Below are positions 32,371-40,527 of a DNA stretch of 64,000 bases, piece after piece. The stretch is from Nocardioides sp. Root1257. Its GTDB lineage: Bacteria > Actinomycetota > Actinomycetes > Propionibacteriales > Nocardioidaceae. The notes below the pieces were generated by a model. That model saw nothing but the letters and a program-made list of their open reading frames with translations. It ran no database searches and had not been told where the DNA came from. The DNA lies in contig NZ_LMDV01000013.1 of the NCBI RefSeq assembly GCF_001425175.1, positions 50,218 through 114,217 on the forward strand, given 5' to 3'. Each line of letters starts with the position of its first letter. The stretch's first letter is position 1. A program made the translations under genes and the position numbers.

Positions 32371-34095
32371 TCACTCCGAGGACTCGAGGAACTCCTTCGA
32401 CTTCGCGATCGCGAAGCCCCAGCCCTGCTCCAGGGTGGGCTTCGGCGGGATCGCGATCTCGTCGGGGTTGGTGAGCACGTCCAGCAGCACCGGCCCGTCG
32501 TGGGTGAGCGCCTCGAGGACGGCACCCTCGACGTCGTGCGGGTCCTCGACCCGGATCCCCTTCATGCCGATCGCCCGGGCCACCTCGGCGAAGTCGGGGT
32601 TGTCGAGCCGGGTGCCATACGGGGACAGCCCCGCCTGCTCCATCTCGAGCTTGACCATGCCGAGGCTGCCGTTGTCGAAGACGACGAGCTTGACCGGCAG
32701 GTCGTGGGTGACCGCCGTGATCAGGTCGCCCAGCAGCATCGAGAGCCCACCGTCACCGCAGAACGCGATCACCTGTCGGTCCCGGTCGAGGGCCTGCGCG
32801 CCCAGCGCCTGCGGCATCGCGTTGGCCATCGAGCCGAGGTTGAAGGAGCCGAGCAGCTGACGGCGCCCACGCATCCGCACGAACCTGGCCAGCCAGGTCG
32901 TCGCCATGCCGGTGTCGGTGGTGAAGACGGCGTCGTCGGAGGCCTGCCGGTCCAGCACCGAGGCCAGCAGCTCGGGGCGGATCCGGTCACCGGGGTTCTC
33001 GACCTTGCGTCGCAGCAGACCGACGGGCTTGCGCTCGTAGTCGGGGTCGGCGAGGTGGTGCTGTCGCTCGCGCCACGCGTCGTACGACGAGCGCGCCTTG
33101 TCGAGCAGGCCGGTGTCGGTCTTCGCCTCGAGCAGCGGCAGCAGCGCCTGGAGCGTCACCCGCGCGTCGCCGACCACGGCGTGGTCGACCGGGTGCCGTC
33201 GGCCGATGTTCTCCCCTACTGCGTCGATCTGCACGACGACCTTGCCGGAGGGGTAGAACTCCTTGTACGGGAAGTCCGTGCCGACCATCAGCAGCACGTC
33301 GCAGCCGTCGAAGGCGACTGCGCTCGCGTGGTTGCCGAGCAGGCCCGACTGACCGACCTCGAAGGGGTTGTCGACCTCCAGGCCCTCCTTGCCCTTGAGG
33401 GTCACGACCATCGGCGCCGAGAGCCGCTCGGCGACAGCGAGCACCTCGGCGCGGGCCGGACGTGCTCCCGCACCGACCAGCATCGTCACCTTCCCGACCC
33501 CGTTGATCGCGGCCGCGGCCTCGGAGACCGCGGCGGCGAGCGGCGGCACCGGCGGCTGGTCGGTGACGAAGCGCGGGACCGGCGTGCCCTTCGGCACGTC
33601 GAGGCCGCCGACGTCGCCCGGCAGCGTGAGCACGGCGACGCCGCGCTGCTGGAGCGCGGCGTTGCCGGCCCGCTCGACCAGGGCCGGGAGCTGCTCGGGG
33701 CTGCTCACGGTGGCCGTGAAGACCGCGACGTCCGCGAACAGCACGTCGTTGTCGACCTCCTGGAAGAAGTCGCTCCCGATCTCGGGCCGCGGCACCTGCC
33801 CACAGATCGCCAGCACCGGCGCGTGCGACTTCTTGGCGTCGTACAGGCCGTTGAGGAGGTGGATCGAGCCGGGCCCGACCGTGCCCATGCAGACACCGAG
33901 GCGGCCGGTCAGCTGCGCCTGGGCTCCGGCGGCGAACGCCCCCGCCTCCTCGTGACGCACCCCCATCCAGGTGACCTGGTCGCTGTGGTGGATCGCGTCG
34001 GTGACGGGGTTGAGCGCGTCTCCGACGACGCCCCACACCTGGGTGACGCCGTGCTCGGCGAGTGCGTCCACGAGCAGCTCGGCAACAGTGGTCAT
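32371..34095 (-). CDS. poxB: Pyruvate:quinone oxidoreductase-like TPP enzyme (PoxB)
   Basis: A 574-residue thiamine-diphosphate enzyme, peripheral to the membrane in E. coli. It has the N-terminal Glu-containing block (GVRHEEAGAFAAGAQAQLTG), a central FAD/PP-like domain and the TPP motif CGDGGLSMLLGDLITA followed by LVVFDN. PoxB oxidises pyruvate to acetate plus CO2 and passes electrons to quinone. The ATG overlaps the stop of the preceding carboxylate-amine-ligase gene by four bases; third gene of the catalase unit. Confidence 0.9.
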   Translation of the reverse strand: MTTVAELLVDALAEHGVTQVWGVVGDALNPVTDAIHHSDQVTWMGVRHEEAGAFAAGAQAQLTGRLGVCMGTVGPGSIHLLNGLYDAKKSHAPVLAICGQVPRPEIGSDFFQEVDNDVLFADVAVFTATVSSPEQLPALVERAGNAALQQRGVAVLTLPGDVGGLDVPKGTPVPRFVTDQPPVPPLAAAVSEAAAAINGVGKVTMLVGAGARPARAEVLAVAERLSAPMVVTLKGKEGLEVDNPFEVGQSGLLGNHASAVAFDGCDVLLMVGTDFPYKEFYPSGKVVVQIDAVGENIGRRHPVDHAVVGDARVTLQALLPLLEAKTDTGLLDKARSSYDAWRERQHHLADPDYERKPVGLLRRKVENPGDRIRPELLASVLDRQASDDAVFTTDTGMATTWLARFVRMRGRRQLLGSFNLGSMANAMPQALGAQALDRDRQVIAFCGDGGLSMLLGDLITAVTHDLPVKLVVFDNGSLGMVKLEMEQAGLSPYGTRLDNPDFAEVARAIGMKGIRVEDPHDVEGAVLEALTHDGPVLLDVLTNPDEIAIPPKPTLEQGWGFAIAKSKEFLESSE

Positions 34096-35228
34096 GCGTG
34101 GTCCTCCCAGGACTGTCGGGTACGGGCGATCAGGTCGTCGACGACGCCGGCCACGTCGCCGGTCCGTTCGTACGCCGCACGCTGGCGGGCGGCTCCCCCG
34201 TCGTGCAGGGACTCGGCCAGGCCGTGCCGGACGCGCTCCGTGTCACCGGCGTCCGCCAGCGCCGCCCCGACGTGCTCGACCAGGGCGTCGAGCACCTCGC
34301 GCGCAGGTCGGAGCTCGCCCAGCACCGGGTGCAGGAGCGAGCCCGTGAGCGCGTAGCGAGCGGCACGCCAGTGCCCCACCCGCAGCGACTCCGAGCGCCA
34401 CGCGGGTGCCGGCACGCCGTCGGCCCATGCGCGGGCCGCCGTCTCGACGAGCGCGCGGGCCAGGGCCGCGATCACGACCGCCTGGCCGGGCTCGGCACAG
34501 ACGTCGCAGACCCGGATCTCGACGGTGGGGTGCTCGACGGCCAGACGGGCGTCGAAGTAGAGCATTCCGGGGTCGCGGGCGGCCCCCGACTCGAGCATGG
34601 TGCGACAGACCTCGCGATAGCCCTCGAGCGACCCGAAGGCCTCCGTCGGTCCGGCACTCGGCCACCGTGACCAGACCTGGGCGCGCCACGAGGCGTAGCC
34701 GCTGTCGCGGCCGTCGACGTACGGCGAGTTGGCGCTGAGTGCGAGGAGGACCGGCAGCCACGGCGCGATCCGGTCGATCACCGCGACGCCCTCCTCGTCG
34801 GAGTCGATCGCGACGTGCACGTGCATCCCGCAGGTGCCACCCGTGCGCGCGACCTCGCCGTACGTGTCGACCATGTCGCGGTAGCGGTCGCCGGGCGTGA
34901 CGACCGACCGGTCCCCCGCGAGCGGGACGACCGCGCAGGCGCCGATCGCGAGGCCGGCAGCACGTGCCGCCTCCCCCGCCGTACGACGTGCCGCGGTCAG
35001 CTGGGCCAGCACGTCGTCGAGGTCGGTCGTCGGGTCGGTGCGCGTCTCCAGCTGGTGCCGGAACAGCTCCTGGTCGACCTCGTCGGCCGCCGTCGTCGAC
35101 GGCTGCCGGCCGCTCCCGTGCTCGCGGAACTCCTTGAGCACCCGGGGTGCCGCCGGCACCACCTCCCGGCTCTCGGGGTCGAAGAGCAGCAGCTCCTCCT
35201 CGACCCCGACGGTCCGGACTCCCACCAC
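34092..35228 (-). CDS. YbdK-type glutamate-cysteine ligase-like enzyme
   Basis: A 378-residue GCS2-family carboxylate-amine ligase. GVEEELLLFDPESREVVP near the start, DEVDQELFRHQLETRTDP, GTCGMHVHVAID and VEIRVCDVC are the ATP/metal-binding signatures. Such enzymes join an amine to a gamma-carboxyl group; YbdK makes gamma-glutamylcysteine only weakly, and mycothiol producers use other pathways, so the product is unknown. GTG 35228 is chosen, one base after the catalase stop; GTG 35225 and 35219 are alternatives. Located between catalase and PoxB, which hints at redox stress. Confidence 0.88.
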   Translation of the reverse strand: MVGVRTVGVEEELLLFDPESREVVPAAPRVLKEFREHGSGRQPSTTAADEVDQELFRHQLETRTDPTTDLDDVLAQLTAARRTAGEAARAAGLAIGACAVVPLAGDRSVVTPGDRYRDMVDTYGEVARTGGTCGMHVHVAIDSDEEGVAVIDRIAPWLPVLLALSANSPYVDGRDSGYASWRAQVWSRWPSAGPTEAFGSLEGYREVCRTMLESGAARDPGMLYFDARLAVEHPTVEIRVCDVCAEPGQAVVIAALARALVETAARAWADGVPAPAWRSESLRVGHWRAARYALTGSLLHPVLGELRPAREVLDALVEHVGAALADAGDTERVRHGLAESLHDGGAARQRAAYERTGDVAGVVDDLIARTRQSWEDHA

Positions 35229-35229
35229 G

Positions 35230-36822
35230 TCAGGTGCTCGCGTGGGTGTCCGACTCGACGACCGGGTCGGTCGCGTCCGCCTTCGCGGCGTCATCCTGCG
35301 CACCGGGAGCGCCGAGGTCGGCGTCGGCGCGGACCAGCACCTCGATCTGCTTGCCGGTCTCGTCGTCGACCAGCCGCCAGTACTGGAACGCACGCTCGAG
35401 GACGTCGCCCTCGACGCCGCCGAGCAGGTGTCCGGCCACCGTCTTCACGAAGTTCGCGCGGATCTCGTCGTCCCACACCTCGCGCACCAGCGTGCCGGCC
35501 TGCGAGAAGTCGTCGTCGTCCTCGCGCAGCGTGTAGGCCTGCCGGACCATCGGCCCGTCCGACTCCCAGCCCGGGTCGACCTCGCCGACGTGGTCGGCGT
35601 ACCCGCGGCCGAAGGAGTTCGGCGCGTAGACCGGATCGTCACCGCGGTGCTCGTAGGCCATCGCGCCGTCCTGCGTATAGGTGTTGAGCTCGACCTTCGG
35701 GCGGTTGACGGGGAGCTGGAGGTAGTTCGGCCCGATCCGGTGCCGGTGCGTGTCGGCGTACGCGAAGGCGCGGCCCAGCAGCATCTTGTCCGGTGAGAAG
35801 CCGATGCCCGGCACGAGCGCCGACGGCTCGAAGGCCGCCTGCTCGATCTGGGCGAAGAAGTTCTCCGGGTTGCGGTTCAGCGTCATCGTGCCGACCTTCA
35901 CCAGCGGGTAGTCGGCGTGCGGCCAGATCTTGGTGAGGTCGAACGGGTTGATCCGGTAGGTCTTCGCGTCGTCGTACGGCATCAGCTGGACCGACAGCGT
36001 CCACGACGGGAAGTCACCGGCGTCGATGTGCTCGTAGAGGTCGCGGCGGTGGAAGTCGGCGTCCTCCCCCGCGATCCGGGTGGCGTCCTGGTCCGTGAGG
36101 CCCTCGACGCCCTGGTCGGAGTGGAAGTGGTACTTCACCCAGTGCTTGTCGCCGGCCTCGTTGACCCACAGGTAGGTGTGCGAGCCGTAGCCGTTCATGT
36201 GCCGGTAGCTCTTCGGGATGCCCCGGTCGCCCATCAGGTAGGTCACCTGGTGCGCCGACTCCGGGTTGAGGCTCCAGAAGTCCCACTGCATGTTGTTGTC
36301 GCGCAGCCCGTTGCCGCCGCGGCGCTTCTGCGAACGGATGAAGTGCGGGAACTTCATGGTGTCGCGGATGAAGAAGACCGGGGTGTTGTTGCCGACCAGG
36401 TCGTAGTTGCCCTCCGACGTGTAGAACTTCAGCGCGAAGCCCCGCGGGTCGCGCCAGGTGTCGGGCGAGCCGAGCTCGCCGGCGACGGTGGAGAACCGGG
36501 CGAGCATCTCGGTCGTGGCACCGGGCTGGAAGAGCGCCGCCTTCGTGTACGCCGAGACGTCCTCGGTGGTCTCGAAGTCACCGAAGGCGCCCGATCCCTT
36601 GGCGTGCACGTTGCGCTCCGGCACCCGCTCGCGGTTGAAGTGCGCCATCTGGTTCAGGAAGTGCACGTCGTGGAGCACGATCGGGCCGTCCGGGCCGACC
36701 GTCAGCGAGTTGCGGTCGCTCGGCGCCGGGGCACCGGTCTCGGTGGTGGACCCGATCTGCGCCTCCTCGGAGGGGCCGGTCGCGATCGAGGTTCCGTCGT
36801 TCGGCTGGGGTACGTCGGTCAT
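35230..36822 (-). CDS. katA: Monofunctional heme catalase
   Basis: A 530-residue catalase decomposing hydrogen peroxide. Catalytic His73 lies in RVPERNVHAKGSGAFG, Asn146 in GNNTPVFFIRD and the proximal heme ligand Tyr355 in RAFAYADTHRHRIGPNY. An acidic, low-complexity N-terminal 35 residues and an Asp/Ala-rich tail (about 500-530) extend the core; length fits the small-subunit class. An imperfect dyad (36865-36878) lies before the start, but no regulator site is proven. Confidence 0.97.
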   Translation of the reverse strand: MTDVPQPNDGTSIATGPSEEAQIGSTTETGAPAPSDRNSLTVGPDGPIVLHDVHFLNQMAHFNRERVPERNVHAKGSGAFGDFETTEDVSAYTKAALFQPGATTEMLARFSTVAGELGSPDTWRDPRGFALKFYTSEGNYDLVGNNTPVFFIRDTMKFPHFIRSQKRRGGNGLRDNNMQWDFWSLNPESAHQVTYLMGDRGIPKSYRHMNGYGSHTYLWVNEAGDKHWVKYHFHSDQGVEGLTDQDATRIAGEDADFHRRDLYEHIDAGDFPSWTLSVQLMPYDDAKTYRINPFDLTKIWPHADYPLVKVGTMTLNRNPENFFAQIEQAAFEPSALVPGIGFSPDKMLLGRAFAYADTHRHRIGPNYLQLPVNRPKVELNTYTQDGAMAYEHRGDDPVYAPNSFGRGYADHVGEVDPGWESDGPMVRQAYTLREDDDDFSQAGTLVREVWDDEIRANFVKTVAGHLLGGVEGDVLERAFQYWRLVDDETGKQIEVLVRADADLGAPGAQDDAAKADATDPVVESDTHAST

Positions 36823-36898
36823 CGTCTCTCCTGCTGGTCGAGTGCGGCGTCGTACTACCTCGACGGTGACCGTTCACCCCTCCCGGCAAACGCCGTGC

Positions 36899-37582
36899 TC
36901 AACCCCCGAGAGACCCCACGGCGAAGGCGACCAGCACCAGCGACGTGAGCAGCGCGGCGGTCGCCTGGATGCCCATCAGGACCTTGGCCCGGCTGGTCAA
37001 CGGCATCGTGTCCGTGGGACTGAACGCGCTGGAGTTGGTGAGCGACAGGTAGAGGTAGTCGACGAAGATCGGCACCCAGCCCGAGGACTTGCTGGAGCCC
37101 CGGCTCACCTCGACGACGGTGTCGTCGTTCTCGTCCTGCGAGAAGCGCCAGTCCGCGTCGGGCAGCTCGGTGCGCTTCTCGCTCCGGCGTGCGACCGGGC
37201 CGCCGCGGTCCAGCTCCCAGTAGAGCAGTGCGAAGCCGATCACGTTGGTCAGCCAGATCTGCATGGCGGCCGCCAGCAGCTTGCTGCCGCTCGGGGTCGA
37301 CCCGGTCAGCTCGGTCACGAGCAGGACGAGCGAACCGAGGTTGGTGAGGATGACCACGGAGGCCAGGGCCATCGACACCCACCGCGACCACCGGGTCTCC
37401 CGGGTGATCCGGCGCGGGTTGGTCACGACCAGCGCGACCAGCAGGAGCACCTCCACCACCGGGATGATGAGCCGGTTGGTCAGCAGCACCGAGCTCGGTA
37501 GCAGGGCGTAGACCACGATCGCGACGACCACGGCGGCGCCCGGCGGCAGCCGGTTCTCGCCGCCCGCGGTTCGCGACGTCAT
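36899..37582 (-). CDS. Multi-pass membrane protein (DUF1345-like)
   Basis: A 227-residue protein with about five membrane segments (near residues 15-33, 38-55, 68-90, 104-122 and 203-224). Between the fourth and fifth lies a cytosolic/hydrophilic loop and DYLYLSLTNSSAFSPTDTMPLTSRAK, which recalls the ion-channel-like block of DUF1345 proteins. The assignment is tentative. Overlaps the next upstream gene by four bases. Confidence 0.7.
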   Translation of the reverse strand: MTSRTAGGENRLPPGAAVVVAIVVYALLPSSVLLTNRLIIPVVEVLLLVALVVTNPRRITRETRWSRWVSMALASVVILTNLGSLVLLVTELTGSTPSGSKLLAAAMQIWLTNVIGFALLYWELDRGGPVARRSEKRTELPDADWRFSQDENDDTVVEVSRGSSKSSGWVPIFVDYLYLSLTNSSAFSPTDTMPLTSRAKVLMGIQATAALLTSLVLVAFAVGSLGG

Positions 37583-38046
37583 GCCCGTTCGCCGGCTCGC
37601 GAGAGGTAGGTGGGCACCCCGAGGAGCAGCCCGGCGACGAGGGCGCCCATCCCCACGCCGGCGACCAGCGCGGCCGCCCGGTCGATCACCATGTCGAAGG
37701 TGAAGAAGATGATCCCGACGATCATCAGGGACAGGGTCGTCATCGCGGCGGCGACCAGGCGGCTGGCCGCCGCGAGGACGAGTCCCTTGACGTGCTCACC
37801 CGAGAGCCGGCGATGGATCACGACGGGCGTCAGCAGGAGCAGGGTCGTGGCGGCGGCGAGGACGACCAGGACCAGGTACGTCGTGAGCTGGAAGTCGTCG
37901 AGGTCCTCGAACCTCTTCTGGAACGGCAGCGTCAGCAGGAAGCCCGCCGTCAGCTGCGCGCCCGTCTGCATGACCCGCAGCTCCTGCAACAGGTCGTCGA
38001 ACTTGCGATCGAGGCGCTCCTCCTCGGTCTCGTCGCGGCCGTCCAC
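37579..38046 (-). CDS. DUF6328 membrane protein
   Basis: A 155-residue protein: a charged start (ETEEERLDRKFDDLLQELRVMQTG) and four membrane helices, with GAQLTAGFLLTLPFQKRFEDLDDFQ, the family hallmark. Found in many high-GC actinobacteria; function unknown. GTG start, three bases after the stop of the next gene upstream, so all three leftward genes form one operon. Confidence 0.85.
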   Translation of the reverse strand: MDGRDETEEERLDRKFDDLLQELRVMQTGAQLTAGFLLTLPFQKRFEDLDDFQLTTYLVLVVLAAATTLLLLTPVVIHRRLSGEHVKGLVLAAASRLVAAAMTTLSLMIVGIIFFTFDMVIDRAAALVAGVGMGALVAGLLLGVPTYLSRAGERA

Positions 38047-38049
38047 CGG

Positions 38050-38322
38050 TCAGTGGTCCCGCAGGGCGCGGACCAGCTCGGACTTCCGCATCGACGAGCG
38101 CCCCTCGATCTCGAGCTCGGCGGCACGCCTGCGGAGGTCCGCGACCGACCAGTCGTCGTACGACGGCGATGAGCCGCCCCTCTTCCCGACGGCGGACCGG
38201 GACGTGTTGGCCGTGGCGTTGGCGATCCGCGCGGACTTCTCCTTGCTGTTGCCCTCGTCGCGGAGCGCCTCGTAGAGGTGGTCGTCCTTGACGCTGGGGC
38301 CGGGCTTCCTCGTGGCAGGCAT
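38050..38322 (-). CDS. DUF7218/Rho-N-terminal-domain small protein
   Basis: A 90-residue basic protein. The first half reads GPSVKDDHLYEALRDEGNSKEKSARIANA, common in proteins of unknown role from actinobacteria; the second half, WSVADLRRRAAELEIEGRSSMRKSELVRALRDH, is a Rho-N/SAP-like helix-hairpin that can bind nucleic acid. ATG 38322 follows a strong AAGGAGGG site. First gene of its operon. Confidence 0.8.
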   Translation of the reverse strand: MPATRKPGPSVKDDHLYEALRDEGNSKEKSARIANATANTSRSAVGKRGGSSPSYDDWSVADLRRRAAELEIEGRSSMRKSELVRALRDH

Positions 38323-38364
38323 GCCCTCCTTGTTCCCGCCCGGGCCCGTCCCGATGCCTCTCGC

Positions 38365-38370
38365 TACGGT
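38365..38370 (+). promoter_or_regulatory. -10 box of leaderless UPF0303 gene promoter
   Basis: TACGGT is six bases before the ATG at 38377. The same hexamer and spacing precede the DedA gene. Confidence 0.5.
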
Positions 38371-38376
38371 GTCGTC

Positions 38377-38847
38377 ATGACCGACCGCGCCCTGCTCGAC
38401 GAGCTCATCGCCCAGGAGCAACGCCTCGTGTTCGACGCCTTCAGCACCGACGACGCGTGGCAGCTCGGCCTCGCCCTCCGCGAGACGGCGCGCGACCGGG
38501 AGCTGCCGGTCGCCATCTCCGTGCGTCGCAACGGCCAGCGCCTCTTCCACGCCGCACTCTCCGGGGCGTCCGCCGACAACGACGGCTGGCTCGAGCGCAA
38601 GTGCGCGGTCGTGGACCGCTACGGGTGCTCGTCGCTCCGGATCGGCGAGCAGTTCCGCGTCGCGGGCAAGTCGTTCGAGACCCACTCGCTCCTGGACCCG
38701 ACCGTGTACGCCGCCCACGGCGGCGCCTTCCCGATCCTGCTCCGGGGCACCGGGTGCATCGGCACGGTCGCCGTCTCCGGGCTCCCGCAGCTCGACGACC
38801 ACCGGCTGGTCGTCGAGGTCCTCGAGCAGCGCATCGCGGCCGGCTGA
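38377..38847 (+). CDS. UPF0303 (GlcG/HbpS-like) family protein
   Basis: A 156-residue protein with the GlcG/HbpS fold: AFSTDDAWQLGLALRETARDRELPVAISVRRNGQRLFHAAL, then KCAVVDRYG and HGGAFPI blocks typical of UPF0303. HbpS-like proteins can bind heme or cobalamin; for UPF0303 the ligand is not established. ATG 38377 chosen by TACGGT spacing. Confidence 0.88.
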   Translation: MTDRALLDELIAQEQRLVFDAFSTDDAWQLGLALRETARDRELPVAISVRRNGQRLFHAALSGASADNDGWLERKCAVVDRYGCSSLRIGEQFRVAGKSFETHSLLDPTVYAAHGGAFPILLRGTGCIGTVAVSGLPQLDDHRLVVEVLEQRIAAG

Positions 38848-38903
38848 CCTCGCCGAGGGTCTTTCGTCCCTGCCGCCTGGGGACCGACGTACCTTCCGGC
38901 GCA

Positions 38904-38924
38904 GGACGATCGGACGGACGATCG
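38904..38924 (+). repeat. 9-bp direct repeat before PPOX-fold gene
   Basis: GGACGATCG occurs twice with a GAC spacer (12-bp period), ending four bases before the ATG. It may be a regulator site or a chance duplication; a possible sigma-B-like GTCT-N16-GGGGAC lies further upstream at 38859-38884. Confidence 0.5.
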
Positions 38925-38928
38925 ACCC

Positions 38929-39354
38929 ATGGACAGCATGGGTGCCTCATCGTGGACGGACGGTGGCCTCGTCGAGCTCAGCACCGACGAGTGCGACCGG
39001 CTGCTGGCGACACAGCTCGTCGGGCGGATCGCCTGGAACGGTCCGCAGGGCCCGACCGTCCTGCCGGTCAACTTCGTGCTCGACGACGGCGAGATCTGGT
39101 TCCGCACGACCGCGCACTCGTCGCTCGCGCGCGAGGTCGACGACCTGCCCGTGAGCTTCCAGGTCGACGGTATCGACGAGTTCACCCGCTCCGGGTGGAG
39201 CGTGCTGGTCCGCGGCACCGCGCACCTCGTGTACGACGCCACGCGGATCCCCCGCACCTGGCCCGGCTTCGAGACCTGGCCGGCCGGCTCCCATGCCCTG
39301 CACGTCGTCGTCGACCGGCGGGAGATCACCGGACGTCGGCTGCTCGCCAGCTGA
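38929..39354 (+). CDS. Pyridoxamine 5'-phosphate oxidase-fold protein
   Basis: A 141-residue split-barrel flavin-binding protein: RLLATQLVGRIAWNGPQGPTVLPVNFVLDDGEIWFRT and WSVLVRGTAHLV are characteristic of the small PPOX family that is often induced by hypoxia or nitrosative stress. Cofactor (FMN or F420) cannot be told. ATG 38929 or 38938. Ends at a hairpin shared with the convergent PepSY gene. Confidence 0.88.
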   Translation: MDSMGASSWTDGGLVELSTDECDRLLATQLVGRIAWNGPQGPTVLPVNFVLDDGEIWFRTTAHSSLAREVDDLPVSFQVDGIDEFTRSGWSVLVRGTAHLVYDATRIPRTWPGFETWPAGSHALHVVVDRREITGRRLLAS

Positions 39355-39376
39355 CGGGAGACCCGTCAGCCGGCGA
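39344..39376. terminator. Bidirectional hairpin between PPOX-fold and PepSY genes
   Basis: TCGCCAGCTGACGGG and CCCGTCAGCCGGCGA form arms of 15 bases with one mismatch about an AGA loop; the inner nine pairs are perfect. It starts within the PPOX-fold coding end and serves both convergent genes. Confidence 0.75.
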
Positions 39377-39381
39377 GGGAC

Positions 39382-39696
39382 CTACTCGCCGCCGTCGCCT
39401 TCGATGACGACGACGTGGTAGCTGCCGTCGAGGCGTACGTCGACGGTCGTGCCGTCGGGCTTGGTCACCTCGACCTCGTACGTCGCACCGTTCTCGCTGT
39501 CGGTCTCGACGCTGTTGGCCTGGCCGCCGCCGGTGGCCTCCAGGGCCGCCTTCGTGGCGGCGTCGGCCTGCTCCTGGGTGAAGTTGTGGCTCGCCGGCCC
39601 GTCGTCCTCGCCCCCGGTCGCGACCGCGACCCCTCCGGCGGTGGTGGCGGCCACGGCCGCGAGTCCCGCGGCAGCGATGATCGTTCGCTTGCGCAT
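39382..39696 (-). CDS. Secreted PepSY-domain protein
   Basis: A 104-residue exported protein: signal peptide (RKRTIIAAAGLAAVAATTAGGVAVA) followed by an acidic region and one PepSY domain (THNFTQ...AALEATGG, YEVEVTKPDGTTVDVRL, YHVVVIEG). PepSY proteins inhibit peptidases or act as envelope sensors near two-component systems; this one is divergent from such a system, whose regulator may control it through the boxes at 39743-39760. A GAAAGGAG ribosome site precedes the ATG. Confidence 0.9.
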   Translation of the reverse strand: MRKRTIIAAAGLAAVAATTAGGVAVATGGEDDGPASHNFTQEQADAATKAALEATGGGQANSVETDSENGATYEVEVTKPDGTTVDVRLDGSYHVVVIEGDGGE

Positions 39697-39726
39697 CGTG
39701 CTCTCCTTTCGTCGGCTGTCGTCACC

Positions 39727-39760
39727 ACCTTCGGCCTCCGGTGCTGAAGCCAGCCTGAAG
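39727..39760 (-). promoter_or_regulatory. Box-type promoter of PepSY gene
   Basis: On the minus strand CTTCAGG and CTTCAGC stand 11 bases apart (39754-39760 and 39743-39749), then ten bases, then the -10 GAAGGT (39727-39732). The transcript then has a leader of about 24 bases with a ribosome site. Confidence 0.75.
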
Positions 39761-39787
39761 ACCGGAGGAGGGCGCCACCCTCACGCC

Positions 39788-39831
39788 TTCAGCCGGCCTT
39801 CAGCGGGCGTTCAGCAGGTGGGTGCGACGCT
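39788..39831 (+). promoter_or_regulatory. Triple-box promoter of first two-component system
   Basis: TTCAGC is repeated three times with an 11-bp period (CAGC at 39790, 39801 and 39812). Ten bases later is the -10 GACGCT (39826-39831), then six bases to the GTG. The strongest box set in the region; likely autoregulation. Confidence 0.85.
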
Positions 39832-39837
39832 GGCGGG

Positions 39838-40527
39838 GTGCGGATCCTGGTCGTGGAGGATGACAAGCAGCTCGCGTCGGGCCTGCGTCGCGGGCTCGAG
39901 GCCGAGGGCCACGCGGTCGACGTCGCCCTCGACGGGACCGAGGGTGAGTGGTTCGCGACCGAGAACGCGTACGACGCGATGGTCGTCGACGTGATGCTGC
40001 CCGGCCTGGCGGGCGACCAGCTGTGCTCGCGGCTGCGGGAGGCGGGCGACTGGACACCGATCCTGATGCTCACCGCCCGGAGCGGTCCCGAGCAGGAGGC
40101 CCGTGCGCTCGACGCCGGGGCCGACGACTTCCTGGCCAAGCCCTTCTCGTTCATGGTGCTCACCGCTCGGCTCCGCGCGCTGATGCGCCGCGCCGGCCGG
40201 GAGCGGCCCGTCGTGCTCGAGGTCGGTGACCTGCGTCTGGACCCGGCGACGCACCAGGCCTGGCGCGGCGACGTACCGGTGGAGCTGACGCCGCGGCAGT
40301 TCTCGCTCCTGGAGTTCCTGATGCGACACGAGGGTGAGGTGCTGTCGAAGGCGACGATCCTGGGCCACGTCTGGGACTTCGCGTACGACGGCCACCCGAA
40401 CATCGTCGAGGTGTACGTCCGGCAGCTCCGACAACGCGTCGACGAGCCGTTCGGACGCCGCTCGCTCCAGACCGTCCGCCTCGTCGGCTACCGGCTCGTC
40501 GACGACGCCCGCGAGCCGGTGCCGTGA
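39838..40527 (+). CDS. OmpR-family response regulator (system 1)
   Basis: A 229-residue regulator: receiver with acidic pair EDD (8-9), phospho-acceptor Asp51 (VVDVMLPG) and Lys101 (LAKPFSF); winged-helix output ending YVRQLRQRVDEPFGRRSLQTVRLVGYRL. Predicted to bind direct repeats as a dimer; its own promoter carries three TTCAGC boxes and the divergent PepSY gene carries two. GTG start fixed by the six-base leaderless spacing. Overlaps the kinase gene by four bases. Confidence 0.96.
   Translation: MRILVVEDDKQLASGLRRGLEAEGHAVDVALDGTEGEWFATENAYDAMVVDVMLPGLAGDQLCSRLREAGDWTPILMLTARSGPEQEARALDAGADDFLAKPFSFMVLTARLRALMRRAGRERPVVLEVGDLRLDPATHQAWRGDVPVELTPRQFSLLEFLMRHEGEVLSKATILGHVWDFAYDGHPNIVEVYVRQLRQRVDEPFGRRSLQTVRLVGYRLVDDAREPVP

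Noticed and set aside
36865..36878. Catalase operator GGTGACCGTTCACC
   Set aside because: Only 5-bp arms with a mismatched centre; too weak to claim, and no regulator gene is adjacent.
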